In this document: positions 23,346-32,106 of the stretch, piece after piece
Numbering within the stretch: position 1 is the first letter of the stretch
How the letters are laid out: the number at the start of each line of letters is the position of its first letter
Assembly: GCA_019358975.1 (NCBI GenBank)
Contig: JAHHIL010000050.1
Span: 1-43,825 of the forward strand
DNA: 43,825 bases
Direction of reading: 5' to 3'
Source: Trichocoleus desertorum ATA4-8-CV12
GTDB taxonomy: Bacteria > Cyanobacteriota > Cyanobacteriia > FACHB-46
Program-made: the position numbers and the translations under genes
Notes under the pieces: model-generated
Told to the model about the DNA's origin: nothing
Databases searched by the model: none
What the model saw: only the letters and a program-made list of their open reading frames with translations

Positions 23346-26066
23346 ATGCCCAGTGTTCAAGAAACTGCCTATCCTCGTCAAAAGAGCCATCTCACCGTTA
23401 AGGAACTGACAACCATCTACACCCCAACCGTTGAGGAGTTAGCCTTTGCGAAAGGAGCCACGGCAAGCGGGAGTGGGACACGGCTGGGCTTGCTGATCTT
23501 GCTCAAAACATTTCAGCGACTGGGTTATGCGGTTTCTACCCAAGTCGTACCCAACAGCATTATTCGCCATATTGCGGCGGTTGCCCATCTCGATGTTTCC
23601 AGTCGGCAATTAGCAGACTATGATGCTTCGGTCACCCGACGGCGACACTTACAGATCGTTCGAGACTACTTGCAGTTGCATCCCTACAATCGGGCAGCAG
23701 CGGTCGTGATGGAGGAAGCCCTGCGTAAAGCCGCACTGACCAAACAGGATTTAGCAGATCTGATCAATGTTGCAATTGAAGAATTGGTGCGCCAACGGTT
23801 TGAACTACCGGCTTTTAGCACCCTCAAACGGGTTGCACAGCAAATCCGAGCGCAGGTGGCGACCGCCTTTTATCAACAGGTCAATGCTCATTTAACGGTT
23901 GCCAGTCGCCAACAAATTGATGCCCTGTTTGAAATCACCACCGATGCCACCAGCACTCCCTGGAATGAACTCAAACAGGATGCAGGCAACCTGACGCTCA
24001 CGCATCTGCGAAGCTGGATTGAGCGATTGCAGAAATTGCAGCAGTTGCAGTTTGGACAAGCTGCTTTAATCGGCATTCCAGAGGTCAAAGTCAAACACTT
24101 CGCCCAGGAAGCGATGACGCTGGATGCGGCTCGGATGAAGCAGATGGAGCCGTCTAAGCGATATACCCTGGCGGTTGCCCTGCTGAGCGTTCAGTCTGCT
24201 CGCACCCTGGATGATTTGGCAGAGATGTTTATCAAGCAGATGCAGCAAATGCATCACAAAGGCAGAACTGCGTTGGCAGAGTATCGAGTCGAAATGCAAC
24301 CCCGCACCGACGAATTGATTGCGACCCTGCGGGAAGTGGTGCTGGCATATCAGAAACCCGGCGAAATCCCAAATCGCTTTGCTGCCATTGAGTCCATCAT
24401 TGGGGATCAAGGCGATGCCTTGGTAGAACAGTGCGATGCTCATCTGAGCCATGTAGAAAACAACTACTTCTCGTTGATGCAGAACTTCTACAAAAACTAC
24501 CGAGCTACTTTATTTCGGCTCATCGAGGTGCTGCCCTTACGCTCCAGTACACAGGACACGACCCTAGAAGAAGTGATTGATTTTTTGCTGAAACATCGGC
24601 ATCATCGGCAAGCAGACTTGCCGGTCGTTCGAGTAGAAAACGCTGGCACTGAGGCAGAGCAAAGAGTCCAGCCCATTGACTTAAGTTGGATTTCCTCCAA
24701 ATGGTGGCAATTAGTTACGGGGCAACGTGCCCGCGCCCCAGTGCCTCAGAGCGTTCATCGTCGCCACTTTGAAGTTTGCGTTTTCTCACAGATCTTCCTG
24801 GAACTGAAGTCCGGCGACCTCTACGTTGAAGGAAGTTCTGACTACGGCGATTACTACAGCCAACTCATTTCGTGGGAGGAATATGAGGCTGCCCTGGCAG
24901 AGTATGGGCAGCAAGTGGAATTACCAACCGACCCTCAAGCCTTTGTCGTTCATGTGCAACGGTGGCTGATAGATTGCGCGACCACGTTTGATGATGCCTT
25001 TCCCGCCAACGCGGAGGTCGATTATCAACAAGACCGCCTGGTGATTCGCAAAGCGAAAGCAAAGACGGTGCCTGGAGCAGCTCAACTAAAAGCTCGTATC
25101 GCTGAACGCATTCGCCCCGTGAATTTGCTCGATACCTTGATTGACACAGAACTGTGGCTTAACTGGACACGCTTCTTCAAACCTAAATCAGGACACGATA
25201 GCAAACTAGATCGTCCGGTCGCTCGGTATTTAGCAACCACCTTTTGCTATGGCTGCAACTTGGGTCCTTCCCAAGCCGCGCGGTCGCTCAAAGGATTTGA
25301 CCGACGGCAGGTGTCCCATGTGCATCAACGGCATATTGATTTAGATAAGCTGCAAGCAGCCATTACTGCCATCATTGATGCGTATAACCGTTTCAACTTG
25401 CCAAAGTATTGGGGAACTGGGAACCAAGCCTCAGTCGATGGCACCAAGTGGGATATCTACGAAAACAATTTACTGGCGGAGTACCACATTCGTTACGGCG
25501 GCTATGGCGGCATTGGCGACTATCATGTCTCAGACACTTACATTGCACTGTTCAGTCACTTTATTCCTTGTGGAGTTTGGGAAGCGGTCTACATTCTCGA
25601 TGGCTTGCTGAACAATCAATCTGAGATCCAGCCGGACACCATTCATGGCGACACCCAGGCTCAAAGTGCAACCGTCTTTGCCCTGGCATATCTGCTGGGC
25701 ATTACTTTGATGCCTCGCATCCGCAACTGGAAATCCTTGACGTTTTACCGCCCAATGCGATCTGTGCGCTATCAGCACGTTGATTCGCTGTTTACCGATA
25801 CCGTCAACTGGAATCAGATTGAGACCTATCTGCCAGATATGCTGCGGGTTGCATTGTCCGTTAAGGCAGGCAAGATCAATGCTTCAACCGGGTTGCGGAA
25901 ACTCAGCACCAACAGTACCAAAAACAAGCTCTACCAAGCATTTCACGTCTTAGGCTGTGCAGTCAGAACGGGTTTCTTGTTGCAATATCTCAATGATGCA
26001 CAACTGCGAGCGACCATCCATGCGGCGACCAACAAGAGTGAGGCTTTTAACCACTTCGTACAATAA
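23346..26066 (+). pseudogene. tnpA: Tn3-family transposase TnpA, 5' part (split by IS)
   Basis: 905 codons of an original roughly 1005. The N-terminal DUF4158-type DNA-binding region has EELAFAKGATASGSGTRLGL. The RNase-H-like core has Asp near 698 in SVDGTKWD, Asp near 769 in IHGDTQAQ and Glu near 899 in ATNKSEAFNHF; all three catalytic residues lie before the break. The frame stops because an IS element enters at 26065 and supplies TAA. Codons resume at 27122 in the same frame. ATG start after AGGAGGGTGTC, a strong ribosome site. A truncated product lacking the last 100 residues is unlikely to be active, since that part is conserved in the family. Confidence 0.9.
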
Positions 26067-27119
26067 ACCTTATTGGAAATAGAGAGGGACAGTGATCAAG
26101 TCACTCCTTGCCCTCTGGATCTGCAACTAAACCGCTTGGGGCGTCTGCTTCGCTTTTTGAGAACGGTGGGTGAGTCGAAAGTTATGCAAGCCGCAAGCCG
26201 TTTCTAGGACATCATCAAGATAGTAGTCAACCCAATTGCGGAACTTGTGCAACAGAATTTGACAGCGCTTGATCCCTCCAATCTGGTGCTCGATCTCGAC
26301 TCGAGTCCTCGATATCTGACGGTTGTGAGCTTTCTCCTCTAGCGTGAGTGACCCATTTCGGGGTTTCTTCTGCGGTTGTCGAATCGTCAGACCTTCGGGA
26401 GCGAAGCCCTGAAACCCACTATCCTGCCAGAGGGTGCTGCCTGGGGGAAAGCTCAAGCCTTCCTCATCCGCAATTTTCTTGTCGTGTTTTTTGCCTTCGT
26501 AGGTGTCACTCAGGAACATAACCTTGCCTCCGCGTTCGCTGATCACCAGGTTGTTGACGGTATGAGTTCTCTTCTTGCCGCTGTAATAGGTTTTGCGATC
26601 GTCTTGATCTTGGGGTCGATTAATCGGTCGCTCGGTCCCGTCAATCATGAATTCTAGGCTTGGACAAGCCCGCAGCACTGTCTCTAGCTTGGCTGGGTCT
26701 CGCTCGGGCAACTGCTGTTCATACCCCAAGGCGCGATTAAGGATGGCGCTCAATCGATGAATCCATTCATTCGCTTGGGCTTGGCTCATCCCAAAGAGAA
26801 ATCCCTGCACCATCTGTGTGGGGTAGAGTCGGAAGTAGACCAGGATGAACAGCAGTTTATCCTCGAGCTGTTTGAGGTGAGCTTTTCGACCTGCCCCGAA
26901 GGCTCGTTGGCGCGCTTGATGCTGGAAGGTCTCTTTGACAAACGCCTCCCAAGCAGCCTGAAAGCTCTCTAACAAAGCCTCAAACTCTTTGGGGGTGAGC
27001 CCTGTTAAACTACACAAGACCTGCGGTTTGGTTCGTAGTTCCGCATACGTCATTTTCATCTACCGACCTCATCCCAGGTGCACCGTATTAATTCTAAAGT
27101 CTAATTTCCGATAAGGTTT
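26065..27119 (-). mobile_element. IS5-like insertion sequence, 1055 bp
   Basis: The ends are AAACCTTATTGGAAATAGA on the left and, reversed, AAACCTTATCGGAAATTAGA on the right, an imperfect terminal repeat of about 18 bp. AAT is duplicated at 26062-26064 and 27120-27122. Removing the element and one AAT restores the tnpA frame exactly (CAA TGG). It carries one transposase gene on the minus strand. The length and single gene suit the IS5 family. Confidence 0.9.
26127..27059 (-). CDS. IS5-family-like DDE transposase
   Basis: 310 residues. The N-terminal helix-turn-helix Tnp4-type domain (about 15-130) has LTGLTPKEFEALLESFQAAW and LFGMSQAQANEWIHRL. The DDE_Tnp_4 core has Asp in FMIDGTERPI followed by RPQDQDDRKTYYSGKKRTHT, a second Asp in LWQDSGFQGF, and Glu in RTRVEIEHQIGGIK. 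The residues look intact and the frame is unbroken, so the element may still be active. It occupies nearly the whole IS. ATG start. Confidence 0.88.
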   Translation of the reverse strand: MKMTYAELRTKPQVLCSLTGLTPKEFEALLESFQAAWEAFVKETFQHQARQRAFGAGRKAHLKQLEDKLLFILVYFRLYPTQMVQGFLFGMSQAQANEWIHRLSAILNRALGYEQQLPERDPAKLETVLRACPSLEFMIDGTERPINRPQDQDDRKTYYSGKKRTHTVNNLVISERGGKVMFLSDTYEGKKHDKKIADEEGLSFPPGSTLWQDSGFQGFAPEGLTIRQPQKKPRNGSLTLEEKAHNRQISRTRVEIEHQIGGIKRCQILLHKFRNWVDYYLDDVLETACGLHNFRLTHRSQKAKQTPQAV

Positions 27120-27121
27120 AA

Positions 27122-27421
27122 TGGTTGTCGTTTGGGGGAGAAGGTGTCATTTCCTCGAACAACCGAGAAGAACAGCGAAAGATGATTCGCTATAACCACC
27201 TGGTGGCAAATTGCCTGATCTTCTACAACGTTTTTGAGATCAGTCGAATTCTCCATGAATTGCGGCAAAAAGGCTATCCCTTAGAACCAGAGGTCGTTGC
27301 TGCCCTTAGTCCCTACTGGACGCAGCATGTGAATCGCTTTGGACGGTACGATCTCAACCTTAATCGTTGCCCACCTCCCATTGATTATGACCTTCCGGTA
27401 GTACAAACGATTGATCCTTGA
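27122..27421 (+). pseudogene. tnpA: Tn3-family transposase TnpA, 3' part (split by IS)
   Basis: Continues the tnpA frame after the IS: WLSFGGEGVISSNNREEQRK, then YNHLVANCLIFYNVFEISRI, the conserved C-terminal helix bundle of Tn3 transposases, and a normal ending at 27421. There are no further frameshifts, so the IS insertion is the only lesion. Confidence 0.9.
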
Positions 27422-27451
27422 AACGTCTCTCTAATAAAGCTTTGATGCCCC

Positions 27452-27487
27452 TCGTGATACATTTTTACACGAATCGTTGCCATACCC
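27452..27487 (-). repeat. Tn3-family right inverted repeat
   Basis: Perfect complement of 21670-21705 over 36 bp. The outside base run continues as GAATG into the IS1-like insB fragment. Confidence 0.92.
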
Positions 27488-27605
27488 GAATGTCAACCCC
27501 GACAATCTCACGAGTGTCTGCATCAAGGGCTAGCCAGACCCACTGTTTGTCCCCCTTGCGCTCTACAAAGGACCACAGTTCATCACACTGAATCGTTAGC
27601 TTCCC
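27488..27605 (-). pseudogene. IS1-family insB, 5' fragment
   Basis: In the -1 frame after the A7G4 run (about 27600-27610) it reads KLTIQCDELWSFVERKGDKQ, then WVWLALDADTREIVGVDI, the start of the IS1 catalytic domain with its first Asp. It ends at the Tn3-family repeat, so the catalytic core is incomplete. Confidence 0.75.
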
Positions 27606-27895
27606 CTTTTTTTGGGTGTCACCTGCACGCTTTGGGGCACCTTGGCATATTTTTCATTGACGTAGGTTTGAAGCCATTGCTCAGACACTTGTACCGCACG
27701 GGCAATGCCAGCTAGGGAAATGCGCTCCAGCAGCAATCGGTCAATCAGTTCGTGTGTCGCTAGGTCGATCACTTTTTGGGTCGGTTGTTCAATGAACTGT
27801 CGTCCACAATCGCGGCATTTGAAGCGTTGTTTACCGTTATGGATGCGACCATTCTTAACCGTTTGAGCAGACGTATACAGAGGACAGGCAGGCAT
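27596..27895 (-). CDS. IS1-family transposase InsA-like protein
   Basis: The start is taken at ATG (MPACPLYTSAQTVKNG); a GTG 21 bases earlier is also open. The N-terminal zinc-ribbon pattern has TVKNGRIHNGKQRFKCRDCG, but the usual CPxC first pair is CPLY here, so one zinc ligand seems lost. The helix-turn-helix follows: ISLAGIARAVQVSEQWLQTY. The frame ends TPKKRGS-stop. A -1 shift at the A7G4 run continues into insB. InsA alone binds IS ends and represses; the fused InsAB' is the transposase. Confidence 0.8.
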   Translation of the reverse strand: MPACPLYTSAQTVKNGRIHNGKQRFKCRDCGRQFIEQPTQKVIDLATHELIDRLLLERISLAGIARAVQVSEQWLQTYVNEKYAKVPQSVQVTPKKRGS

Positions 27896-27966
27896 GGGAG
27901 GAGAACAGCAAGGCACTCTACTTCTCCATCATCATATCTTGAGCACTATTCAAAGTTTTTAAGTAG

Positions 27967-28794
27967 TTGTACTACCGTTCCATTGATAGAGGCTATGGCT
28001 TGGTATATCTTTCATTTCTCAGAGGGGACACCAAGCTGTTAGATCTTGAGCCAGAGGCTAATCCCACTTCGGCGCCCAGGTCTGAGCTTCAAACGATCGC
28101 ACCACAGCAGATTGTAGAAGCTCTGCAAGAGCAAATGGCTTTTGAAGCAGAGGAGATGGGCGAATCGGAAGTGGAGGAGGGGATCATCGAACTGCTGTGG
28201 GACTATGACGTGATGACCGCTCATGTTGCTAGCAGTACCCAGATTGATTCATCAGCTTTAATTGAAGCAATGAATTTTCGCACTGATGTATTGGTTTTGA
28301 CTGCATTGGTTGATGAGGAGTGGCGATCGCCAACACAAGGATCAAGAGAAGAATGGCTGCCCCTCACTTTTCAAGTGGAACTTCTATTAGTATTTCTGAC
28401 AACCACGTTACTAGATGCGCGAATACTCCCAAATAAGCCAAGTATTGATGATATGAATGCCAAACCAATTAAAGCAGTTAGCAGTCGGACTTCAATATTA
28501 CTCGATGCTGGTTTGGACAAATCAGCAAGCTTTCCGAAGAAGCTCCCATATAACATACCTGCGCTCGCAGCAAATGAGGATGAAAAGGCACACAAGCGAG
28601 GAACAGATGGTCGAGCCATAAGGATTGCTGTTACAACAAGCGGTAATCCTACGAAGAAGTCATCTAGAACAAAGAGTAGGTTTCGCCCCTGCCCCCAGCT
28701 CCGGATAGTTTCGCCAATCATCAAAGATAGACCGAGGAGAATTGCCCAGACTCTCCAAAACTTCATCACTGATACTCCTTCAAACAAGCCATAA
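27967..28794 (+). CDS. Hypothetical frame, only first half looks real
   Basis: The frame is open from TTG at 27967. Residues 1-135 read like a real acidic protein (QQIVEALQEQMAFEAEEMGE, then VEEGIIELLWDYDVMTAHVA). From about 28371 it is exactly antisense to a much better minus-strand membrane-protein gene and is then rich in Lys, Pro and Arg. The likely explanation is a gene fragment abutting the IS1-like remnant, whose natural stop was lost. No family recognised. Confidence 0.3.
   Translation: MYYRSIDRGYGLVYLSFLRGDTKLLDLEPEANPTSAPRSELQTIAPQQIVEALQEQMAFEAEEMGESEVEEGIIELLWDYDVMTAHVASSTQIDSSALIEAMNFRTDVLVLTALVDEEWRSPTQGSREEWLPLTFQVELLLVFLTTTLLDARILPNKPSIDDMNAKPIKAVSSRTSILLDAGLDKSASFPKKLPYNIPALAANEDEKAHKRGTDGRAIRIAVTTSGNPTKKSSRTKSRFRPCPQLRIVSPIIKDRPRRIAQTLQNFITDTPSNKP
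28371..28766 (-). CDS. Four-helix membrane protein, unknown function
   Basis: The start is chosen at the internal ATG (28764-28766), which gives MKFWRVWAILLGLSLMIGET; a longer frame from 28805 is less likely. There are four hydrophobic segments: 5-20, about 33-52 (FFVGLPLVVTAILMARPS), about 62-78 (SSFAASAGMLYGSFFG) and about 92-114. The loops are short. It resembles small bacterial integral membrane proteins of unknown role. Monocistronic by context. Confidence 0.6.
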   Translation of the reverse strand: MKFWRVWAILLGLSLMIGETIRSWGQGRNLLFVLDDFFVGLPLVVTAILMARPSVPRLCAFSSSFAASAGMLYGSFFGKLADLSKPASSNIEVRLLTALIGLAFISSILGLFGSIRASSNVVVRNTNRSST

Positions 28795-29058
28795 CCCCAC
28801 CTCAATTTTCGCGATTTGCCTCAACGTAACCAAGAAATGACTATTTGTGGGCAAGTTCTTACCTCAAAACTGCTTGAAAAGCTGATTCTACCCTAGCTTT
28901 CGTAAGCAACCCAGCTATCATTTACGGGCAAGTTTCAGTTTTCAGGATTCTTTGTTGAATTCCCTACTGTTCAAACTTTTAAGCGATCGTATGGCACTTC
29001 GTTGCAGCCTTACCTTACTAACTTTACCCCAAGTAGATGGAGTAGCAGTCAAACTTTG

Positions 29059-30060
29059 TCAAAGCCTCGTTTGCCATCTTTCTAGGGCAGCATCAACTAT
29101 TGGTATCAAGGAAGAAGTACTTTCTTTACATCCAAGCCTAGTTGAAAGCTCTGAATGAAAAGAATCGGCAATAAGGCTTCTTCCCATTTCTAGGTGCTTT
29201 CGTGGCCATTTATTTTGGGGAATCTGCTTCCATTCCTCACGAGTCTTCGCCTGCCCCAGCCCTGTAGGAACATGAGCCCAGAATAAAATCCGCTCCCAAT
29301 CGGTCCAAATTCGGTGGCGACCAGTGGCATTTTTCTCATAGCGCCAGAGTTGTAGCCATAGGAATAAAATTGGGCTTTGCTGCTTTTTGTCAAAGTACAA
29401 CTCTGCACAGTTTTGTTTTCCCCGACCGTAATAAATGGATTGACCACTAACTGTTTCTTGCATTCGTGGGTCAGAAAGAAGAATGCGTTCACGCAACTTA
29501 AAAATGTTTTGCTGAGCCTCAATAGGCCATCCTCCTAAGCGATCCAGTAGCATCTGAGGTGGTTTTGGTAAGCCTGAAGATTGGGAGACCTGCACTTGGG
29601 TGTAGGCTAGTTTAATAATTTTGCTCTCTTGGGCTTCTATGGATTGCAGTTGCAAGGAAAAAATCTCATCAGACTGAATAATCTTACAAGTAAAAAACTC
29701 CAGATCTAGACGAAGATATTTTTGATCAATGAAGTTGTGCCGGTGAAAGCTAGGCGCGATCGCGATGAGTCGGACAGGTCGTGAATAATCAATTTGTTTA
29801 GGTAGAGGCCTTTCCTGAATCAGATTGTCATAATAACGAGTAAGTTGCTGAACAATATAGCGATCCTCAGAATTTTTCAGCTCTAAAATAACTAAACCGT
29901 TATTAGCATCACTGGCAACAATGTCACAAATCTCTCCTTGGCACTGATATTGCCGTTTAAGGGGAGCTAGTGAGAATAAAGATCCGAGATTTTCCCACAC
30001 CACGGTTTCTAAAGCGAGTTCGCTTTCAAAACACCATTGCGCTTTTGTTTTGACTAGCAT
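29059..30060 (-). CDS. NucS/RecB-like PD-(D/E)XK nuclease-domain protein
   Basis: 333 residues. The N-terminal half holds a restriction-type nuclease core: Glu near residue 43, Asp46 in GEICDIVAS, then the ELK motif in GLVILELKNSEDRYIVQQLT, followed by RYYDNL, an arrangement seen in NucS/DUF91 and RecB-like domains. The C-terminal half (about 180-333) is a separate, Trp-rich alpha/beta region (LFLWLQLWRYEK, then RIWTDWERILFW). There is no helicase partner next to it. It could belong to a solitary restriction or repair activity; the substrate is unknown. It lies convergent to nothing and 170 bp from the next plus-strand gene. Confidence 0.72.
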   Translation of the reverse strand: MLVKTKAQWCFESELALETVVWENLGSLFSLAPLKRQYQCQGEICDIVASDANNGLVILELKNSEDRYIVQQLTRYYDNLIQERPLPKQIDYSRPVRLIAIAPSFHRHNFIDQKYLRLDLEFFTCKIIQSDEIFSLQLQSIEAQESKIIKLAYTQVQVSQSSGLPKPPQMLLDRLGGWPIEAQQNIFKLRERILLSDPRMQETVSGQSIYYGRGKQNCAELYFDKKQQSPILFLWLQLWRYEKNATGRHRIWTDWERILFWAHVPTGLGQAKTREEWKQIPQNKWPRKHLEMGRSLIADSFHSELSTRLGCKESTSSLIPIVDAALERWQTRL

Positions 30061-30106
30061 ACTGACTTGATTTAGATTATTTCCTGTTTTGAAATAAATC
30101 CGTAAT

Positions 30107-30135
30107 TTGACTTATTGCAGTATATGATTTATAGG
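30107..30135 (+). promoter_or_regulatory. Candidate promoter for the 30.2-31.4 kb gene pair
   Basis: TTGACT (30107-30112) and TATAGG (30130-30135) are separated by 17 bases. A 7-bp inverted repeat AGATGCA/TGCATCT follows at about 30157-30187, ahead of a TGGAGGC ribosome site. The hexamers are a fair match to the sigma-70 type consensus. Confidence 0.4.
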
Positions 30136-30229
30136 CATAAGATAACTTAGTTAACAGATGCATTTAATCAAAATCAAAGTGCATCTAAATATTTAGCCTC
30201 GATCGCCACAACTGGAGGCAATTCAATTC

Positions 30230-30844
30230 ATGGAATACTTAATCGCTGGAGCACTCTTAGCTCTGGTAGGAACGATCGCGCTGGTCGTTGTTGCTTACCG
30301 CAAAGGATGGCTCGAACGAATTTCGGATAAGCTTCTGGGCTCGGGTGAAACGACAGGCCGGGAGCGGGTTGAAGAATTTATTCGGCAAGGCCGAGAAGTC
30401 CGAGCGGCCATCAAAGCTTTTGCCGATCGCTACCAGGACCCTGACCAAATGGTGCTTGCTCTGAAAAACCTACGGTTTAACGAGGTAGAGCGTCACGTCG
30501 GTGAAATCAACACCTTAGTGTTTGATATTGACGAGGCTAGTGCAGAGTTCAAACGGAGCTGCAACTACGCGATCGCCCTCATCAATAAAAAGAGTAAGCT
30601 GACTCCTGAAAAAGAAGAGCCAGCTAAGAGCACAACAACTAAGGTAGAGGTACAACCTCAGGCATCCCAGTCATCAAAAAAGTATGATGATGCCACCTAT
30701 TACGCTTATCGGCAGGCAGGAGCCACTAATGTTAGCTTTGCTTCTGGTGCTCAACTCAATGACCTAATTCGCAAGGGTTCTGTTGATGGGCGAGATTTTT
30801 TTGTAGTAGGGCTGGCGTCAGAGTTCAACGGCACCTCCCAGTAG
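30230..30844 (+). CDS. Membrane-anchored hypothetical protein, 204 residues
   Basis: A single N-terminal membrane segment (YLIAGALLALVGTIALVVVA, residues 3-22) is followed by a basic stop-transfer RKGWLERIS and a helical cytoplasmic region (about 43-125) such as FIRQGREVRAAIKAFADRYQ. After that come a Lys/Glu-rich linker and a C-terminal piece ending FFVVGLASEF. ATG after TGGAGGCAATTC. It is followed 30 bp later by another membrane-protein gene, likely as one transcript. Family unknown. Confidence 0.6.
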   Translation: MEYLIAGALLALVGTIALVVVAYRKGWLERISDKLLGSGETTGRERVEEFIRQGREVRAAIKAFADRYQDPDQMVLALKNLRFNEVERHVGEINTLVFDIDEASAEFKRSCNYAIALINKKSKLTPEKEEPAKSTTTKVEVQPQASQSSKKYDDATYYAYRQAGATNVSFASGAQLNDLIRKGSVDGRDFFVVGLASEFNGTSQ

Positions 30845-30874
30845 GCACTGCCAGCCCAAAGGCCAGAGGTTCTA

Positions 30875-31390
30875 ATGCAACCATTCCTCAAACTGCAACG
30901 ATTGTTCAAGGGGATCATTACAATCGGTCTGGGGCTCCTCAATTTGACTGGAATTCTCTACATCACCCAGTCAGCTCAGAATGCAGTATTCTGCTCAGGC
31001 CTGATGGAGATGTTGGCAAGCCTAACCACTCCATTTCAGATACTGCCTTGGGTCAGAGTTGCTCCAATCAGACTCATTCCCCTGCTCAGCAATCCCACTC
31101 AAGTACTAGCTCTGTGCTCCTACACCAATGTGGGAACAGCAATATTTCTGTCTGCGTTAGTAACGACTCTATGTGTCGGACTGACAACGTGGATGATCAC
31201 GATCGACATCCCCCACTACTGCTCCCGGCTGGTCATGAGACTCCGAGCTAAGCGGGCGAAACGGAGAATCCAATCGCTTCGAGCCGATCTTCAGAAAATT
31301 GATCTGCGCGAACTATCAGCCGAAGATGCGGCGATATTGGAACCGTTTGTGAAAGCTATTAAAATCAGCTTTTCTGGGGCAAAAGGTTAA
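30875..31390 (+). CDS. Two-pass membrane protein with basic coiled tail
   Basis: 171 residues. Hydrophobic segments lie at about 13-31 (GIITIGLGLLNLTGILYIT) and 87-108 (AIFLSALVTTLCVGLTTWMI); a loop of about 55 residues between them has two Cys. The C-terminal 50 residues are basic and helical (LRAKRAKRRIQSLRADLQKI). It is the second gene of a pair with the upstream anchored protein. No known family is evident. Confidence 0.55.
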   Translation: MQPFLKLQRLFKGIITIGLGLLNLTGILYITQSAQNAVFCSGLMEMLASLTTPFQILPWVRVAPIRLIPLLSNPTQVLALCSYTNVGTAIFLSALVTTLCVGLTTWMITIDIPHYCSRLVMRLRAKRAKRRIQSLRADLQKIDLRELSAEDAAILEPFVKAIKISFSGAKG

Positions 31391-31456
31391 TTATCCATTC
31401 GTGCAGGGAGCGGCTCCTACTCTCCCTGCACGAATTAGTTCCGGAGCGATCGCCTC

Positions 31457-32095
31457 TCATATTGACCAACGAAGTTGCCTAAATCGTTCATGATTCAGCT
31501 TGGTGTATTTAACTGTGTGTTGGATGTTTTCGTGCCCTAGATAATCCTGGATAAGGCGCGTATCGTATCCTTGGTTTGCTAGCCAATACCCGCAGCTATG
31601 TCTCAGCATGTGGGCATGAACCTTGATACTGAGATCACTCACTTCCCCTACACGGGCAACAATCCTGGAAATACCAGGTGCTTCGTCTGCTCGTCCTGGT
31701 ATCTTGGCGGGAACCAAAAAAGATCGCCCTCGTTCATTGACAAAAATCTGAGGGATATTGTTCTGACGAATTTTCAAAATAATATTTCTCTCATCTTCCA
31801 ACAGTGGATGAACGCCAGAGCGACTGCCTTTGACTCGTTTGATATAAATGCTGTTCTGGCTTAGGTCAATATCCTTCCATTCCAACATGCCTGCCTCGGA
31901 TGCTCGTAGACCGTGGCGAAACATCATAAGAATGAGAGCATAGTCCCGATCTGGATAACGGCTGTACGTTTTGGCAGTTTCCAGTAAGGTAATGACCTCG
32001 CCAAGTAGCAGATACTCCCGATTCCGCAGCTTGCTGTTGGGCAGCCGCCGCGATCGCCCACCGTCAAGAACCCGTTTTCCTTTCCGAATTGCCAC
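31457..32095 (-). CDS. Small tyrosine recombinase, FimB/FimE-like
   Basis: 212 residues, consisting of the catalytic domain with almost no N-terminal core-binding domain, as in FimB/FimE. Key residues: Arg64 in FRHGLRASEAGML, the Lys region IKRVKGSRSG, His162-x-x-Arg165 in HAHMLRHSCGYWL, His188 in YLGHENIQHT and nucleophile Tyr197 in VKYTKL. All are in place. FimB-type enzymes invert a promoter segment between inverted repeats. A perfect 11-bp inverted repeat lies 12 bp upstream of the start. Whether it controls a switch here is inferred only. It is convergent with the membrane-protein pair. Confidence 0.82.
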   Translation of the reverse strand: MAIRKGKRVLDGGRSRRLPNSKLRNREYLLLGEVITLLETAKTYSRYPDRDYALILMMFRHGLRASEAGMLEWKDIDLSQNSIYIKRVKGSRSGVHPLLEDERNIILKIRQNNIPQIFVNERGRSFLVPAKIPGRADEAPGISRIVARVGEVSDLSIKVHAHMLRHSCGYWLANQGYDTRLIQDYLGHENIQHTVKYTKLNHERFRQLRWSI

Positions 32096-32106
32096 ACTAA
32101 ATTACC

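Larger units (their letters stand above)
21670..27487. mobile_element. Tn3-family transposon (TnpI type), interrupted by an IS5-like element
   Basis: Both ends carry the same perfect 36-bp inverted repeat beginning GGGTATGGCAACGATTCG (21670-21705 and complement 27452-27487), of Tn3-family length and G-rich start. Inside are a tyrosine recombinase (tnpI-like), a short intergenic candidate resolution site, an XRE/zinc-ribbon gene and a large TnpA. This resembles Tn4430-type elements, which resolve cointegrates with TnpI rather than a serine resolvase. The 5-bp flanks differ (TGGTC and GAATG), so there is no target duplication. The element has rearranged at an end or the flanks have been exchanged. 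There is no passenger gene apart from the regulator. Confidence 0.9.
27488..27950 (-). mobile_element. IS1-family element, truncated by the Tn3-family element
   Basis: Contains insA and the first 38 or so codons of insB on the minus strand; the rest of insB and one terminal repeat are missing at the transposon junction (27487/27488). The outer end is near GAATAGTGCTCAAGATATG (minus strand, about 27930-27950), but its repeat cannot be confirmed without the partner. Confidence 0.75.

Noticed and set aside
28371-28794. Second half of the plus-strand frame as real coding sequence.
   Set aside because: It is antisense to a four-helix membrane protein whose hydrophobic pattern is far more convincing.
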